A DNA stretch of 64,000 nucleotides from SXXH01 sp041165735. GTDB lineage: Bacteria; Planctomycetota; UBA1135; GCA-002686595. Below the pieces are notes generated by a model. The model worked only from the letters and a program-made list of their open reading frames with translations, did no database searches and was not told the DNA's origin. The stretch covers positions 1-64,000 of the forward strand of contig JBKDQQ010000019.1 in assembly GCA_046341775.1 (NCBI GenBank). The letters run 5' to 3'. Shown piece after piece: positions 24,758-33,055 of the stretch (its first letter is position 1; each line of letters opens with the position of its first letter). A program made the position numbers and the translations under genes.

Positions 24758-24808
24758 TCGGAAGCGCGGACGCGGCCGGATCGCGCGCAGGGCCGAGCGG
24801 CGAGGCGC

Positions 24809-24814
24809 TACAAT
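24809..24814 (+). promoter_or_regulatory. -10-like TACAAT before the S1-domain gene
   Basis: TACAAT (5 of 6 to consensus) lies 61 nt before the ATG at 24876. It shares the GCTAC context of other putative -10 elements in the window. No -35 is seen. Confidence 0.35.
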
Positions 24815-24875
24815 GCAGGGCCGAAATCAACGGCGCCTTCCGCGGACCGGCATTGGCCGCGGCGGCGCAGCGACC

Positions 24876-26075
24876 ATGAAGAACGAGCCCAACGACGCGC
24901 TGTCGCGCGAGATCTCCGCCGCCCTCGAGGGCGTCAACCTGCAGGCCATCGACTCGGGCTCCAAGCCCAAGGGACGCGGCACGATGCGCGGCGTGATCGC
25001 CGGCATCAGCGGCGACGACGTCTTCGTCGATCTCGGACCGCGCATGCAGGGAGTGATCTCGCTGCGCGAGTTCGACTCCCCGCCCAAGGAGGGCGCGGCG
25101 CTCGACTTCGAACTCGCCGGGCGCGAGGACGAGCTGTGGAAGTTGACCAGGGTGCGCGAGAAGGCCCCGATCGCTTCGGGCTTCGACGAGCTCCAACCCG
25201 GCGTGCAGGTCAAGGCCAAGATCACCGGCCAGAACACCGGCGGACTCGAGGCGCGCGTCGGCGCCTTGTCGGCCTTCGTGCCGGCTTCGCAGGTGTCGCT
25301 CGGCCGCGAGGACAACCTCGCCCAGTACATCGGCCAGAACATGGACGCGCTGGTCGTCGAGGTGAACCTCGAGCGCAAGCGCGTCGTGCTGTCGCGCCGC
25401 GCGCTGCTGGAGAAGGAGCGCGACGTGCTGCGCCAGGAGGCCGTGGGCAAGTACCACGTCGGCATGGTGGTCAAGGGCCGCGTGGCGCGCGTCGAGTCCT
25501 TCGGCGCCTTCGTCGACCTCGGCGGCGGCCTCGAGGGCTTGCTGCACGTCTCGAACCTCGCCCACCGGCGCGTCGAGAAGGCCTCGGAGCTCGTCAACGT
25601 CGGCGACAACGTCGAGGTGCAGGTCCTCTCCATCGACGAAGGCGGCAAGCGCATCGGCCTCGGCCGGAAGCAGCTCGAGCCCGACCCGATGGACGAGCAC
25701 GCGGCGCGCCTCGTGCCCGACAGCGTCGTGGCCGGCAAGGTCGTGCGCGTCATGGACTTCGGCGCGTTCGTCGAGATCGCCCCGGGAGTCGAGGGCCTCG
25801 TGCACGTGTCGCAACTGGGCAAGGACCGCGTGCGCCGCGCGAGCGACGCGGTCAAGGCCGGCGACGAACTGCAGGTGCGCATCCTGTCCGTCGACCGCGG
25901 CCAGAAGCGCATCGCCCTGACGCGACTCGATCCGCGCGGCGCCTTGATCGGCTCGGAGGATTCCGTCGACGCCGCGGTCATCGACGCCGCCCTGAAGGCC
26001 GCCGCGCCGCGCCCCTCGGGCACGAACCTCGGCAACCTGTTCAAGGCCGCGCTCGACAAGAAGGGCAAGGGCTGA
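24876..26075 (+). CDS. RNA-binding protein with four S1 domains
   Basis: A 399-residue protein with four S1-type OB domains starting near residues 40, 110, 195 and 281. The last two carry the clear signatures ESFGAFVDLGGGLEGLLHVS and MDFGAFVEIAPGVEGLVHVS. This resembles a short ribosomal-protein-S1-like or Tex/YhgF-S1-like RNA-binding protein rather than full-length six-domain RpsA. Start ATG at 24876 (MKNEPNDALS). Probably cytoplasmic, acting on mRNA or ribosomes. Ends 48 nt before the convergent CheX-like gene. Confidence 0.85.
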   Translation: MKNEPNDALSREISAALEGVNLQAIDSGSKPKGRGTMRGVIAGISGDDVFVDLGPRMQGVISLREFDSPPKEGAALDFELAGREDELWKLTRVREKAPIASGFDELQPGVQVKAKITGQNTGGLEARVGALSAFVPASQVSLGREDNLAQYIGQNMDALVVEVNLERKRVVLSRRALLEKERDVLRQEAVGKYHVGMVVKGRVARVESFGAFVDLGGGLEGLLHVSNLAHRRVEKASELVNVGDNVEVQVLSIDEGGKRIGLGRKQLEPDPMDEHAARLVPDSVVAGKVVRVMDFGAFVEIAPGVEGLVHVSQLGKDRVRRASDAVKAGDELQVRILSVDRGQKRIALTRLDPRGALIGSEDSVDAAVIDAALKAAAPRPSGTNLGNLFKAALDKKGKG

Positions 26076-26123
26076 GGCCCCCTCGCCGGCGTCGCGCTCA
26101 GGCCCCGGCGGCTGGCGCCGCGG

Positions 26124-26684
26124 TCAGGCCACGGGCGGCAGCATCAACAACGCCTCGAAGGGCGGCCAGTTGTGGATGCGCCATTGCGCGCGCGCCACGA
26201 CCAGCGGTTCGCCATCCTCGTGGCGGAAGGCGGGCCGCACGTTGGCGCGCACGCCTTGGCAGCCTTCGCTGCGCACCTTGACCTGCCCGACGCCGAGGTC
26301 GCGCACCGCGGCGTCGAAGGCGCCGCCGATGAAGTTGCCGACCTCCATCATGGCGTCCTTGGTCGGGCCGTCGAGCGTGCTCGCGCCGCGCCGCGCCTTG
26401 ACGCCCTCGTCGGGTGTCATCATCAGGTACCCCGCGAGGCTGATCGCCTCCGGCAGCGGCACGACCAGCGCGCCGTGCAGGATGCGATCGCCGACCTGCA
26501 TCCCGAGCTTGAAGGAGATGTGCACCTTCCCGCGGCCCTCGACGCGCTGCCCGGCCCGCTCGACCGAAGTGGTCGAGATCTCGATCTCGCGGTCGGTGAT
26601 CATCGAAAGGTCCTGCGCCACGCGGGCCAGGGCGCCTTCGACGAGTCGCTTGTCGAGGTCGAGGTTCGTCGCCGTCGTGGTCAT
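26124..26684 (-). CDS. CheX/CheC-like protein B
   Basis: A 186-residue protein starting MTTTATNLDL. The segment TKDAMMEVGNFIGGAFDAAV resembles the E-x2-N active-site helix of CheC/CheX/FliY phosphatases (E and N three residues apart), which dephosphorylate CheY-type receivers. GDRILHGALVVPLPEAISLAGYLM resembles the strands of that fold. It overlaps the upstream CheX-like gene by 4 nt (ATGA). Function assigned by fold-level similarity and by its CheY neighbour. Confidence 0.6.
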   Translation of the reverse strand: MTTTATNLDLDKRLVEGALARVAQDLSMITDREIEISTTSVERAGQRVEGRGKVHISFKLGMQVGDRILHGALVVPLPEAISLAGYLMMTPDEGVKARRGASTLDGPTKDAMMEVGNFIGGAFDAAVRDLGVGQVKVRSEGCQGVRANVRPAFRHEDGEPLVVARAQWRIHNWPPFEALLMLPPVA

Positions 26685-27133
26685 GCGCCCCTCCTGAGGG
26701 CCACGGCCATGGTCCCGCCGCGCACGCGCCAGACCAGCGCGCCGGCGGGCGCCGGCGTCGACTGCAGGCGCGGCACGGACAGCCGCGCGTCGCCGTCGGA
26801 GCCGAAGGCGCGCGTCTTGAGCACTCCCGCGACCATGTTCGCGCACTCCTTCAACGCGTCGGCGACCTCCTCGGGCGCCAACGGATCGTCGGGACCCAGC
26901 ATGAGCAGGCCGCGCGCCAGGTCTTCGGCTCCCGGCGCGTCGCAGGCGATGCTCAAGGTCCCTTGGTGGGCGCCCTGGAAGTCGACCTGCGCGTGCAGGT
27001 GCGCCTCGGGCGCGGACGCGTCGACGCCCAGGCAGTCGCAGCCGCCCTCGACCATCGTCGCGAGCACCTGCTGCACCGAGGCGCGCAAGTCCTCCGCCAG
27101 CGCGCCGGCGGATCGTTGATGGCGATCGTCCAC
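26681..27133 (-). CDS. CheX-like protein A
   Basis: A 150-residue protein. ADALKECANMVAGVLKTRAF contains the E-x2-N pattern of CheC/CheX family phosphatases, and GTLSIACDAPGAEDLARGLL resembles the preceding strand-helix. It lies between cheY and the second CheX-like gene in the same direction; the gap to the cheY stop is 6 nt and its own stop overlaps the next ATG. The three probably act as one signalling unit. Confidence 0.6.
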   Translation of the reverse strand: MDDRHQRSAGALAEDLRASVQQVLATMVEGGCDCLGVDASAPEAHLHAQVDFQGAHQGTLSIACDAPGAEDLARGLLMLGPDDPLAPEEVADALKECANMVAGVLKTRAFGSDGDARLSVPRLQSTPAPAGALVWRVRGGTMAVALRRGA

Positions 27134-27139
27134 GACGAT

Positions 27140-27514
27140 TCAGCCCACGAAGGGTTCCAGGGCCGAACGGATGGTCTCGGGCGTGAAGGGCTTGCAGACG
27201 AAGCCGTTGGCGCCTTCCTCGAGCGCGTTCGTCAAGAGTCCTTGACCGCTCTCGGTGGTGACCATGATGATCGGCAGCTTCTCCTTGGCGTGCGACTTGC
27301 GGATCGCCTTGACGAACTCGAGCCCGTTCATCTCGGGCATGTTCACGTCCGACAGGACGAGCCCGACGTCGGGGTTCGAGGCCAGTTGCTGCATGCCCTC
27401 GACGCCGTTGCCCGCCTCGAGGATGTTGTCGACGGAGATCTCGGCTTGGCGCAGCACGCGCATGATGATCTTGCGCATGGTCGAGCTGTCGTCGACGATC
27501 AGGAGCTTGTTCAT
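27140..27514 (-). CDS. cheY: CheY-type single-domain response regulator
   Basis: A 124-residue receiver domain. Acidic pocket D8-D9, phosphoacceptor D56 (LVLSDVNMPEMNG), conserved Thr in MVTTES and Lys in CKPFTPETIR are all present. No output domain. It is the first gene of a three-gene unit with two CheX-like proteins, which would set the lifetime of its phosphorylated state. The kinase is not in the window. The start at 27514 was chosen to match the family N-terminus. Confidence 0.93.
   Translation of the reverse strand: MNKLLIVDDSSTMRKIIMRVLRQAEISVDNILEAGNGVEGMQQLASNPDVGLVLSDVNMPEMNGLEFVKAIRKSHAKEKLPIIMVTTESGQGLLTNALEEGANGFVCKPFTPETIRSALEPFVG
27231..27246. repeat. GTCAA-N6-TTGAC palindrome, copy 3
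   Basis: An exact match, spacer gagtcc, inside cheY. Arms extend to GTCAAG...CTTGAC. On the coding strand it is read GGT CAA GGA CTC TTG ACG (GQGLLT), at the loop after the conserved Thr. Confidence 0.85.
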
Positions 27515-27713
27515 GGTCTTGGTCGTGGTGGTGGTGTGGGCGGAGCCGGAGACGACCGGTTCCACGACCTGTGTTTCGTCGCCGCGGGGCGCGACGCTTC
27601 AGGGAAAGAAGGCGCAAATGCGCCGCGGGACGCGGGCGGAAGGAACTTCCCACCGGACTGCATCCGACGCGCGACGCGCGCGAACCCCGCGCGCCAAGCC
27701 GCCGCGACGCGCT

Positions 27714-28547
27714 TCAGTAGCTCTCGGCTGCGGAGGGGAAGCGACGCCCCTTGACGTCGGCCACGTAGTGCCGGAAGGCCCCCACCATCTCCTCGCCGAT
27801 CTGCGCGTAGCGGCGCACGAAGCGCGGACGGAAGCGCGTGTACAGGCCGAGCATGTCGTGCGTCACGAGGATCTGGCCGTCGCAGCCGGCGCCCGCGCCG
27901 ATGCCGACCACCGGGATCGACAGGCTGGCGGACACCTCGGCGGCGAGGCTGGCGGGGATCTTCTCCAGCACCAACGCGAACACGCCCGCGTCCTGCAGCG
28001 CGCGCGCGTCGCGGCGCACTTGGTCGGCCTCCTCGGGCTCGGTGGCGCGCACCTGGTAGGTGCCGAACTTGTGGATCGACTGCGGCGTGAGGCCGAGGTG
28101 GCCCATCACGGGGATGCCCACGTCGACGATGCGCTTGACGGTGGCGCACACGTGCTCGCCGCCCTCGACCTTGACGGCCTCGACGCCCGCCTCCTTGACC
28201 ATCCGCCCGGCGTTCCTCAGCGCCTCGTCGGCGTTGACCTGGTAGCTCATGAACGGCAGGTCGCCGACGACCAGCGCGCGCTCCGCGCCCGCGGCGACCA
28301 GTCCGGCGTGGTAGAGCATCTGCTCCATGGTCACGGACACCGTCGTCTGGCGCCCTTGCACGACCATCGCCACCGAGTCGCCCACGAGCAGCACGTCGAG
28401 GCCGGCCTCATCGAGCAGCACCGCCATCGTGTGGTCGTAGGCGGTGAGGGCCGCGATGGGCTCGCCGCGCTCCTTCATGCGCCGCAAGCCGGCCGTCGTG
28501 ACCTTGCGCGTGTCGGCGGGCTGGCCCGTCCCCTTGCGGTCGTTCAT
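27714..28547 (-). CDS. panB: 3-methyl-2-oxobutanoate hydroxymethyltransferase
   Basis: A 277-residue enzyme that transfers a hydroxymethyl group from methylene-tetrahydrofolate to alpha-ketoisovalerate, the first committed step of pantothenate synthesis. Family stretches present: ALTAYDHTMAVLLDEAGLD, GDSVAMVVQG, DLPFMSY, VKVEGG, PVMGHLGLTPQS and GIGAGAGCDGQILVTHDMLG. ATG at 28547, with a -10-like TATCGT 9 nt upstream. The other pantothenate genes are not seen. A 199-nt gap separates it from cheY and contains nothing I recognise. Confidence 0.96.
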   Translation of the reverse strand: MNDRKGTGQPADTRKVTTAGLRRMKERGEPIAALTAYDHTMAVLLDEAGLDVLLVGDSVAMVVQGRQTTVSVTMEQMLYHAGLVAAGAERALVVGDLPFMSYQVNADEALRNAGRMVKEAGVEAVKVEGGEHVCATVKRIVDVGIPVMGHLGLTPQSIHKFGTYQVRATEPEEADQVRRDARALQDAGVFALVLEKIPASLAAEVSASLSIPVVGIGAGAGCDGQILVTHDMLGLYTRFRPRFVRRYAQIGEEMVGAFRHYVADVKGRRFPSAAESY

Positions 28548-28556
28548 CGTCCCGAC

Positions 28557-28562
28557 ACGATA
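28557..28562 (-). promoter_or_regulatory. -10-like TATCGT of panB
   Basis: On the minus strand TATCGT ends 9 nt before the panB ATG at 28547, consistent with the short-leader pattern in this window. Confidence 0.35.
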
Positions 28563-28597
28563 CCAAGAGCGGCGCGGCAGGACGCCCGAGGCCGGTC

Positions 28598-30232
28598 TCA
28601 GCCCTCGGATTCCAGCCAGGCGACCGCCGCGCGCGCCCCGTCGAGGGCCGCGCTCATGATGCCGCCGGCCCAACCGGCGCCCTCTCCAACGGGCAGCAGG
28701 TTCGCCATGCCCTGCGCGCGGAAACTGGCGCGGTCGCGCGGCATGCGCACCGGGCAGGCGCTGCGCGTCTCGACGCCGACGAGCAGGCCGTCCGCGCCGG
28801 CGAAGCCGGGCACGACGCGATCCCAGAACGGCAAGGCGCGCGACAACGCCGCGACCACGCGCGGCGGCAGCAACTCGTCGAGTCGCCCCGGAGTCGCGCC
28901 GAAGCGGAAGCTGCATTCCAACGGACCGGTGCTGGCGCGACGCGCGAGGAAGTCGGAGGCGCGCTGCGCGGGCGCGGCGTAGCTCGAGCCGCCGGCCTCG
29001 AAGAAGCGCCGCTCGAGCGCGCGTTGGAAGGCGATCCCGGCCAAGGGCTCGCGCCCGAAGTCCTCGGGGCCGAAGGTGGCGACGAGCGCCGCGTTGGCCC
29101 AGCGCGAGCTGTGCGTCGAGTTGCTCATGCCGTTGGTGCACAAGTGGCCGGCCTCGCTGATCGAGGCCACGATGCGTCCGCCGGGGCACATGCAGAAGCT
29201 GTGCGCGGAGGCGATCGCGCCGTCCGCGCTCGAGACCAGTCCGTAGCTCGCCGCGCCCAGCGCGTCCGCCTCGGGCCCCACGCCATGGCGCGCGCGATCG
29301 ACGAGCTCCTGCGGGTGCTCGATGCGCACGCCGAGTTGGAAGGCCTTCGGTTCCACCACCACGCCGCGCGCCATGAGCATCTCGAAGGTGTCGCGCGCCG
29401 AGTGGCCCGGCGCCACCACCAGCAAGTCGCAGGCGCGCTCGCCGTCCGCCGTGCGCACGGCGAGCACCCGCCCGTCCTCGACGACGCGGTCCACGACGCG
29501 CGTGCGGAAGTGGATGGCGACGCCCAGCGACTGCAGGCGCGCGCGCAAGGCCGGCAGGACGCGATGCAGCTTGTCCGTGCCGATGTGCGCGCGCGCGTCG
29601 TGGACGATCTCCGGCGGAGCGCCGCAGGCGACGAGCTCCTCGAGGATCGGCACCTCGAGCGGATCGTCGACGCGCGTGTAGATCTTCCCGTCGCTGTACG
29701 TGCCGGCCCCGCCCTCCCCGTACAGCAGGTTCGACTCCGGATCGAGCGGACCTCCGCGCTGGAAGCGCACGAGGGGCTGCGAGCGTCGCTCGACCGGGTC
29801 CCCGCGCTCGTACAGGTCGACCTTGGCGCCGTTGCGCGCCAGCACGAGGGCCGCGAACAAGCCCGCGGGCCCCGAGCCCAGCACCGCCGCGCGCGCGCCG
29901 ACGCGCGACGGGTGCGTGCGCGGGCGCGACAAGGAATCGCGCGGCGGCGCCGCGACCACGCGTCCGGACTTGATGGCGCGCGCGAGCGCGGCCGAGCGAT
30001 GGTCCGCGTCCAGCACCAGGTCCGCCTGCAGCACGAAGCGCAGGCGCCGCGTCCCGTCGCGCACGCGCGCGTCGAGCGACTGCTTGACCATGCGCATGCC
30101 GCGCAGGGCGGCCGGATCGACGCCGGCGGCCGCGCACAGGAGCTCGCGCCGGCGCGTCTCGTCGACGAGCACGCCCACCTCGACACCCGCGACGCGCCAA
30201 GTACGTGTGGGCCCGTGCTGCACGCCCGGCAT
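28598..30232 (-). CDS. FAD-dependent oxidoreductase (COG2509-like)
   Basis: A 544-residue flavoprotein. After an N-terminal about 110-residue domain of BFD/ferredoxin-reductase-like helices, the dinucleotide-binding motif AAVLGSGPAGLFAALVLARNG appears. It is followed by RGGPLDPESNLLYGEGGAGTYSDGKIYT and FCMCPGGRIVASISEAGHLCTNGMSNS, which are characteristic of the COG2509 uncharacterised dehydrogenases. The C-terminal VGEGAGWAGGIMSAALDG is the second FAD motif. The substrate is unknown. Divergent from the putative oxygenase gene. Confidence 0.88.
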   Translation of the reverse strand: MPGVQHGPTRTWRVAGVEVGVLVDETRRRELLCAAAGVDPAALRGMRMVKQSLDARVRDGTRRLRFVLQADLVLDADHRSAALARAIKSGRVVAAPPRDSLSRPRTHPSRVGARAAVLGSGPAGLFAALVLARNGAKVDLYERGDPVERRSQPLVRFQRGGPLDPESNLLYGEGGAGTYSDGKIYTRVDDPLEVPILEELVACGAPPEIVHDARAHIGTDKLHRVLPALRARLQSLGVAIHFRTRVVDRVVEDGRVLAVRTADGERACDLLVVAPGHSARDTFEMLMARGVVVEPKAFQLGVRIEHPQELVDRARHGVGPEADALGAASYGLVSSADGAIASAHSFCMCPGGRIVASISEAGHLCTNGMSNSTHSSRWANAALVATFGPEDFGREPLAGIAFQRALERRFFEAGGSSYAAPAQRASDFLARRASTGPLECSFRFGATPGRLDELLPPRVVAALSRALPFWDRVVPGFAGADGLLVGVETRSACPVRMPRDRASFRAQGMANLLPVGEGAGWAGGIMSAALDGARAAVAWLESEG

Positions 30233-30257
30233 TCTTCCGACTCGGGGGCGCGCCTGC

Positions 30258-30263
30258 TACCGT
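30258..30263 (+). promoter_or_regulatory. -10-like TACCGT
   Basis: TACCGT in GCTACCGT lies 15 nt before the ATG at 30279. It shares the GCTACNNT form of the other candidates. Confidence 0.3.
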
Positions 30264-30278
30264 GCGCTCATCGAAGCC

Positions 30279-31739
30279 ATGGGGAAGCCGCGCAAGCAAG
30301 GCCAAGAGGAGCGCCCGCGGCGACGCCCGTCGGAGGGCGCGCGCGGACCGGCGCGGAAGGGCCCCTCCGAGGACAAGGCCGCGCTCCTCGCGCGGCTCCT
30401 CGATTCATCGCGCGCCCGCGCGCCCGGGGCCCGTCCGATCGTGCCGCTCGTGCCCGAGGATCCGGCGCGCGCCACGGTCCCGGTCGCATACCTGCGTTCG
30501 ACGGCGCTGCTCGAGCGACGCGGAGCCTGGCACGGCGAGTGGGCCGAGCTTGATCCCTCCGCGCTGGGCGCGCGCTGGAACAAGGGCGAACCGGCCGGCA
30601 TCGAAGCCTTCCTCGAGGCGAGCGTCGCGCGATGGCAACGCTGCGAGCCGGTGCTGCTGCCGGGGCTCTTCGCCGAGGTCGTCGAGGAGGCGGCCGACGA
30701 GCTGGCCGAGCGCGAGGAGCTGCGCCAGCGCCTCGCGGCGCCGGGCGGGTTGCGCGATTGGCTGCTCGAACGCCTCGACGGCGACGAGGGCTTCGAGGTG
30801 CTGGGACGCGTGCGAGAACGCGCCGATCCCGAGCGCGACATCGAGAAGGTCCGCGTGGCGGCGCGCGATCCCCAAGGACGCGCCGCGCCCGCCGAGCTGT
30901 GGCTGAAGTCCGGCTGGCTCTCCACGCACGAGGACGACGCTTCGCTGCGCCTGCGCGGGTCCTTCGGGGTCGAGGGACGCGACGACGCCTCGCGCGACAT
31001 CGTCCGACATCGGTTGGTGGCGCGCTTGTGCGAGGAACTGCTGCCGGAGGCGGCGCTCGTCGTCGACGAGCCGTTCCTGCGCGAGTTCCTGCGCCGCGCG
31101 ACGGGCGGCGAGGTGCTCGCGACGCAGCACATCGCCTATTGGAACGCGCCGCAGGGCGGCGCGCTGTTCCACCACGATGCGTTCGCCGAGGACGACCTGG
31201 ACGACGGAGCGCATCGGCAACTGGGCGTGTGCTACGCGCAGTTGTCCGGCCGCACGGCGTGGATCGCCTTGTCGACCGCCGATTTGTGCGAGCGCGTGCG
31301 CGAATTCGACGCGGACCTGCGGCGCGGCGCGATGCCCTGGGTGGCGCGCGGGCTGCACGGCGCGGGCGCCGAACGCAAACTGGCCGAGATCGTCGCGGAC
31401 GAGGCGCGCCTCGTGGACGAGCTCGCCTTGCCGGGCTGCGGCCTGCTGCACGCGCTGGTCGAGCGCGCCCCCGAGTTCACGAACCTGCTCGCGGAACGCG
31501 GCCACGCCTTCCTGTTGGAGCCCGGCGATGGCATCCTGCTGCCCAACCGCGGCCTGCGTTCGACCTGCATGCACTCGGTCTGGTGCGCCGGCGACGAGAT
31601 CGCGTACTCGTTGTCCCTGGCGCTCCGGCCCGACCGCGCCGCTCCGGCGGGCGACGCCAAGGCCGAACGCAGGGAACGACGCGAGACGCGCCTCGCCAAG
31701 GCGCGCGCGCGCCGCGCCGCCAGGACCGCACGCCGATGA
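30279..31739 (+). CDS. Putative cupin/JmjC-like Fe(II) oxygenase
   Basis: A 486-residue protein. The first about 40 residues are basic and look disordered. In the C-terminal half GALFHHDAF gives an H298-x-D300 pair, and RSTCMHSVW supplies a distal H432 followed by a hydrophobic beta strand ending in Arg. This H-x-D...H spacing is that of Fe(II)/2-oxoglutarate oxygenases with a cupin-like fold. The family is not one I can name, and the oxygenase activity is inferred from these residues only. Its stop overlaps the methyltransferase start (ATGA), so the two are translationally coupled. Confidence 0.5.
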   Translation: MGKPRKQGQEERPRRRPSEGARGPARKGPSEDKAALLARLLDSSRARAPGARPIVPLVPEDPARATVPVAYLRSTALLERRGAWHGEWAELDPSALGARWNKGEPAGIEAFLEASVARWQRCEPVLLPGLFAEVVEEAADELAEREELRQRLAAPGGLRDWLLERLDGDEGFEVLGRVRERADPERDIEKVRVAARDPQGRAAPAELWLKSGWLSTHEDDASLRLRGSFGVEGRDDASRDIVRHRLVARLCEELLPEAALVVDEPFLREFLRRATGGEVLATQHIAYWNAPQGGALFHHDAFAEDDLDDGAHRQLGVCYAQLSGRTAWIALSTADLCERVREFDADLRRGAMPWVARGLHGAGAERKLAEIVADEARLVDELALPGCGLLHALVERAPEFTNLLAERGHAFLLEPGDGILLPNRGLRSTCMHSVWCAGDEIAYSLSLALRPDRAAPAGDAKAERRERRETRLAKARARRAARTARR

Positions 31740-32905
31740 AGCTCGCCAATCCGCCCCTCGCGGCGCTCGATGCCGCGCTCTCCGACCTCCAGTTGAAGCC
31801 GGCCGGGTTGCGCACGCCCGAAGGCGGTTCGGGCGGCACCGCCGCCTGCGAGGTCGAGTCGAGCCGCCTCGTCGAGTCCGCGCCGCGCCTGCTCGAGTTC
31901 GCCGGCGACGACGCGCTGCTCGTGTTCGTGCGCGGGTCGCTCGCGCCGAACGACGCGGCGCGCTTGCGCGAGGCGCTGTGGCCGCGCCTGCACGTCTCCG
32001 CGCACTACCTCATGTCGCAGCAGGGCGTCTCGCGCCGCGAGCTCGGCGGCACGCGCGATCTGCGCAAGGCCTGCGGCCTTTCCGGCACGCTGGTCGTGTG
32101 TGGCCAGCGCTCCAAGGTCCTGTCGCCCGAGACGACGATCGCCAAGTTCGACGCCAACGCCAAGGGTTGGGACGGCGACCCGTCGCAGCCGGGCTGGGCG
32201 CACCATCGCTGGATGCGCCAGTTCGTGGGCGTGTACGCCGACGCGTCGCGCGCGCGGCGCGTGCTCGACTTCGGCAGCGGCGCCGGCTGGTGCGGCATCG
32301 AAGCCGCGCTGGTCGCTCGGCGCGCGGGCGGACGGCCGCACCTCGCCTTGTTCGATCCGTCGCCCGAGATGGTGCGCCGCGCGCTGGAGAACGCGCGCGC
32401 GGCCGGACTGGACGATGTGGAAGGCCGCGTGGGATTCGGAGCCGCGCCGCCCTTCCCCGCCGCGGGCGAGGCGCCCTTCGACCACGTGGTGTCGTCGGGC
32501 GTCGTCAGCTTCGCCCCCGACGCCGAGCGCTTCGCCGACGGATTGGCGGGCGTGGTCGCGCCGGGCGGGACGCTGGTGTTCGGAGATGTCAGCTCGGCCT
32601 CGCGCGGTGTCGGCAAGCGCCGGGCGTCCGAAGCGTTGGTCGCCGTGCGCGAGATGAACGCGCTGGACCTCGCCGGAGCGCGACGCTTGATGGAGGCGCG
32701 CGGCTTCCGCTGCGTGCGCGGCTCGCACTACCAGTTGAGCGATCCCTGGCCGCAACTGGCGCACCATGGCGAGCGGCGCCTGGGCGCGTGGTTCGGGCGG
32801 GCGATCCTCGCGCGGAACCGCTCCGCCGCCGAGGCCGACAAGCGCACCCCGGGCGATCCCGCGCGCTTCGACTCGTGGGTGGCGCACTTCGTCAAGGAAA
32901 CTTGA
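31736..32905 (+). CDS. SAM-dependent methyltransferase with unknown N-terminal domain
   Basis: A 389-residue protein. An N-terminal part of about 120 residues has no recognised domain (LHVSAHYLMSQQGVSRRELG). The class I methyltransferase core follows, with motif I VLDFGSGAGWCGIEAALVAR at residue 176 and post-motifs FDPSPEMVRRALENAR and FDHVVSSGVVSF. Coupled to the upstream putative oxygenase by a 4-nt overlap, so both may act on one substrate. The stop codon lies within palindrome copy 4. Confidence 0.8.
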   Translation: MKLANPPLAALDAALSDLQLKPAGLRTPEGGSGGTAACEVESSRLVESAPRLLEFAGDDALLVFVRGSLAPNDAARLREALWPRLHVSAHYLMSQQGVSRRELGGTRDLRKACGLSGTLVVCGQRSKVLSPETTIAKFDANAKGWDGDPSQPGWAHHRWMRQFVGVYADASRARRVLDFGSGAGWCGIEAALVARRAGGRPHLALFDPSPEMVRRALENARAAGLDDVEGRVGFGAAPPFPAAGEAPFDHVVSSGVVSFAPDAERFADGLAGVVAPGGTLVFGDVSSASRGVGKRRASEALVAVREMNALDLAGARRLMEARGFRCVRGSHYQLSDPWPQLAHHGERRLGAWFGRAILARNRSAAEADKRTPGDPARFDSWVAHFVKET

Positions 32906-32906
32906 C
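32891..32906. repeat. GTCAA-N6-TTGAC palindrome, copy 4
   Basis: An exact match, spacer ggaaac, covering the last codons and the TGA stop of the methyltransferase gene (read FVKET then stop). Arms extend to GTCAAG...CTTGAC. Confidence 0.85.
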
Positions 32907-32991
32907 AACCGGGGAAGATCGACCGCCGAGGCGGCTCGGCCACCAGGGGGATCCGACCACCGGACGCGGCCGGCGACGCACGCCGCCGCTC

Positions 32992-33007
32992 GTCAAGGAT
33001 TTTTGAC
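32992..33007. repeat. GTCAA-N6-TTGAC palindrome, copy 5
   Basis: An exact match, spacer ggattt, in the 150-nt space between convergent genes, 101 bp (start to start) from copy 4. Nothing else is recognisable in this intergenic stretch. Confidence 0.85.
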
Positions 33008-33055
33008 AGGCAGGCGATCCCCCGGCGGACGCGCCGGGGGCGCCCGTCGGCGCGC

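Noticed and set aside
23313..26075. A 920-residue frame joining boxB antisense-frame residues to the S1 gene
   Set aside because: Only the part from 24876 has S1-domain content. The upstream part is an out-of-frame reading of boxB.
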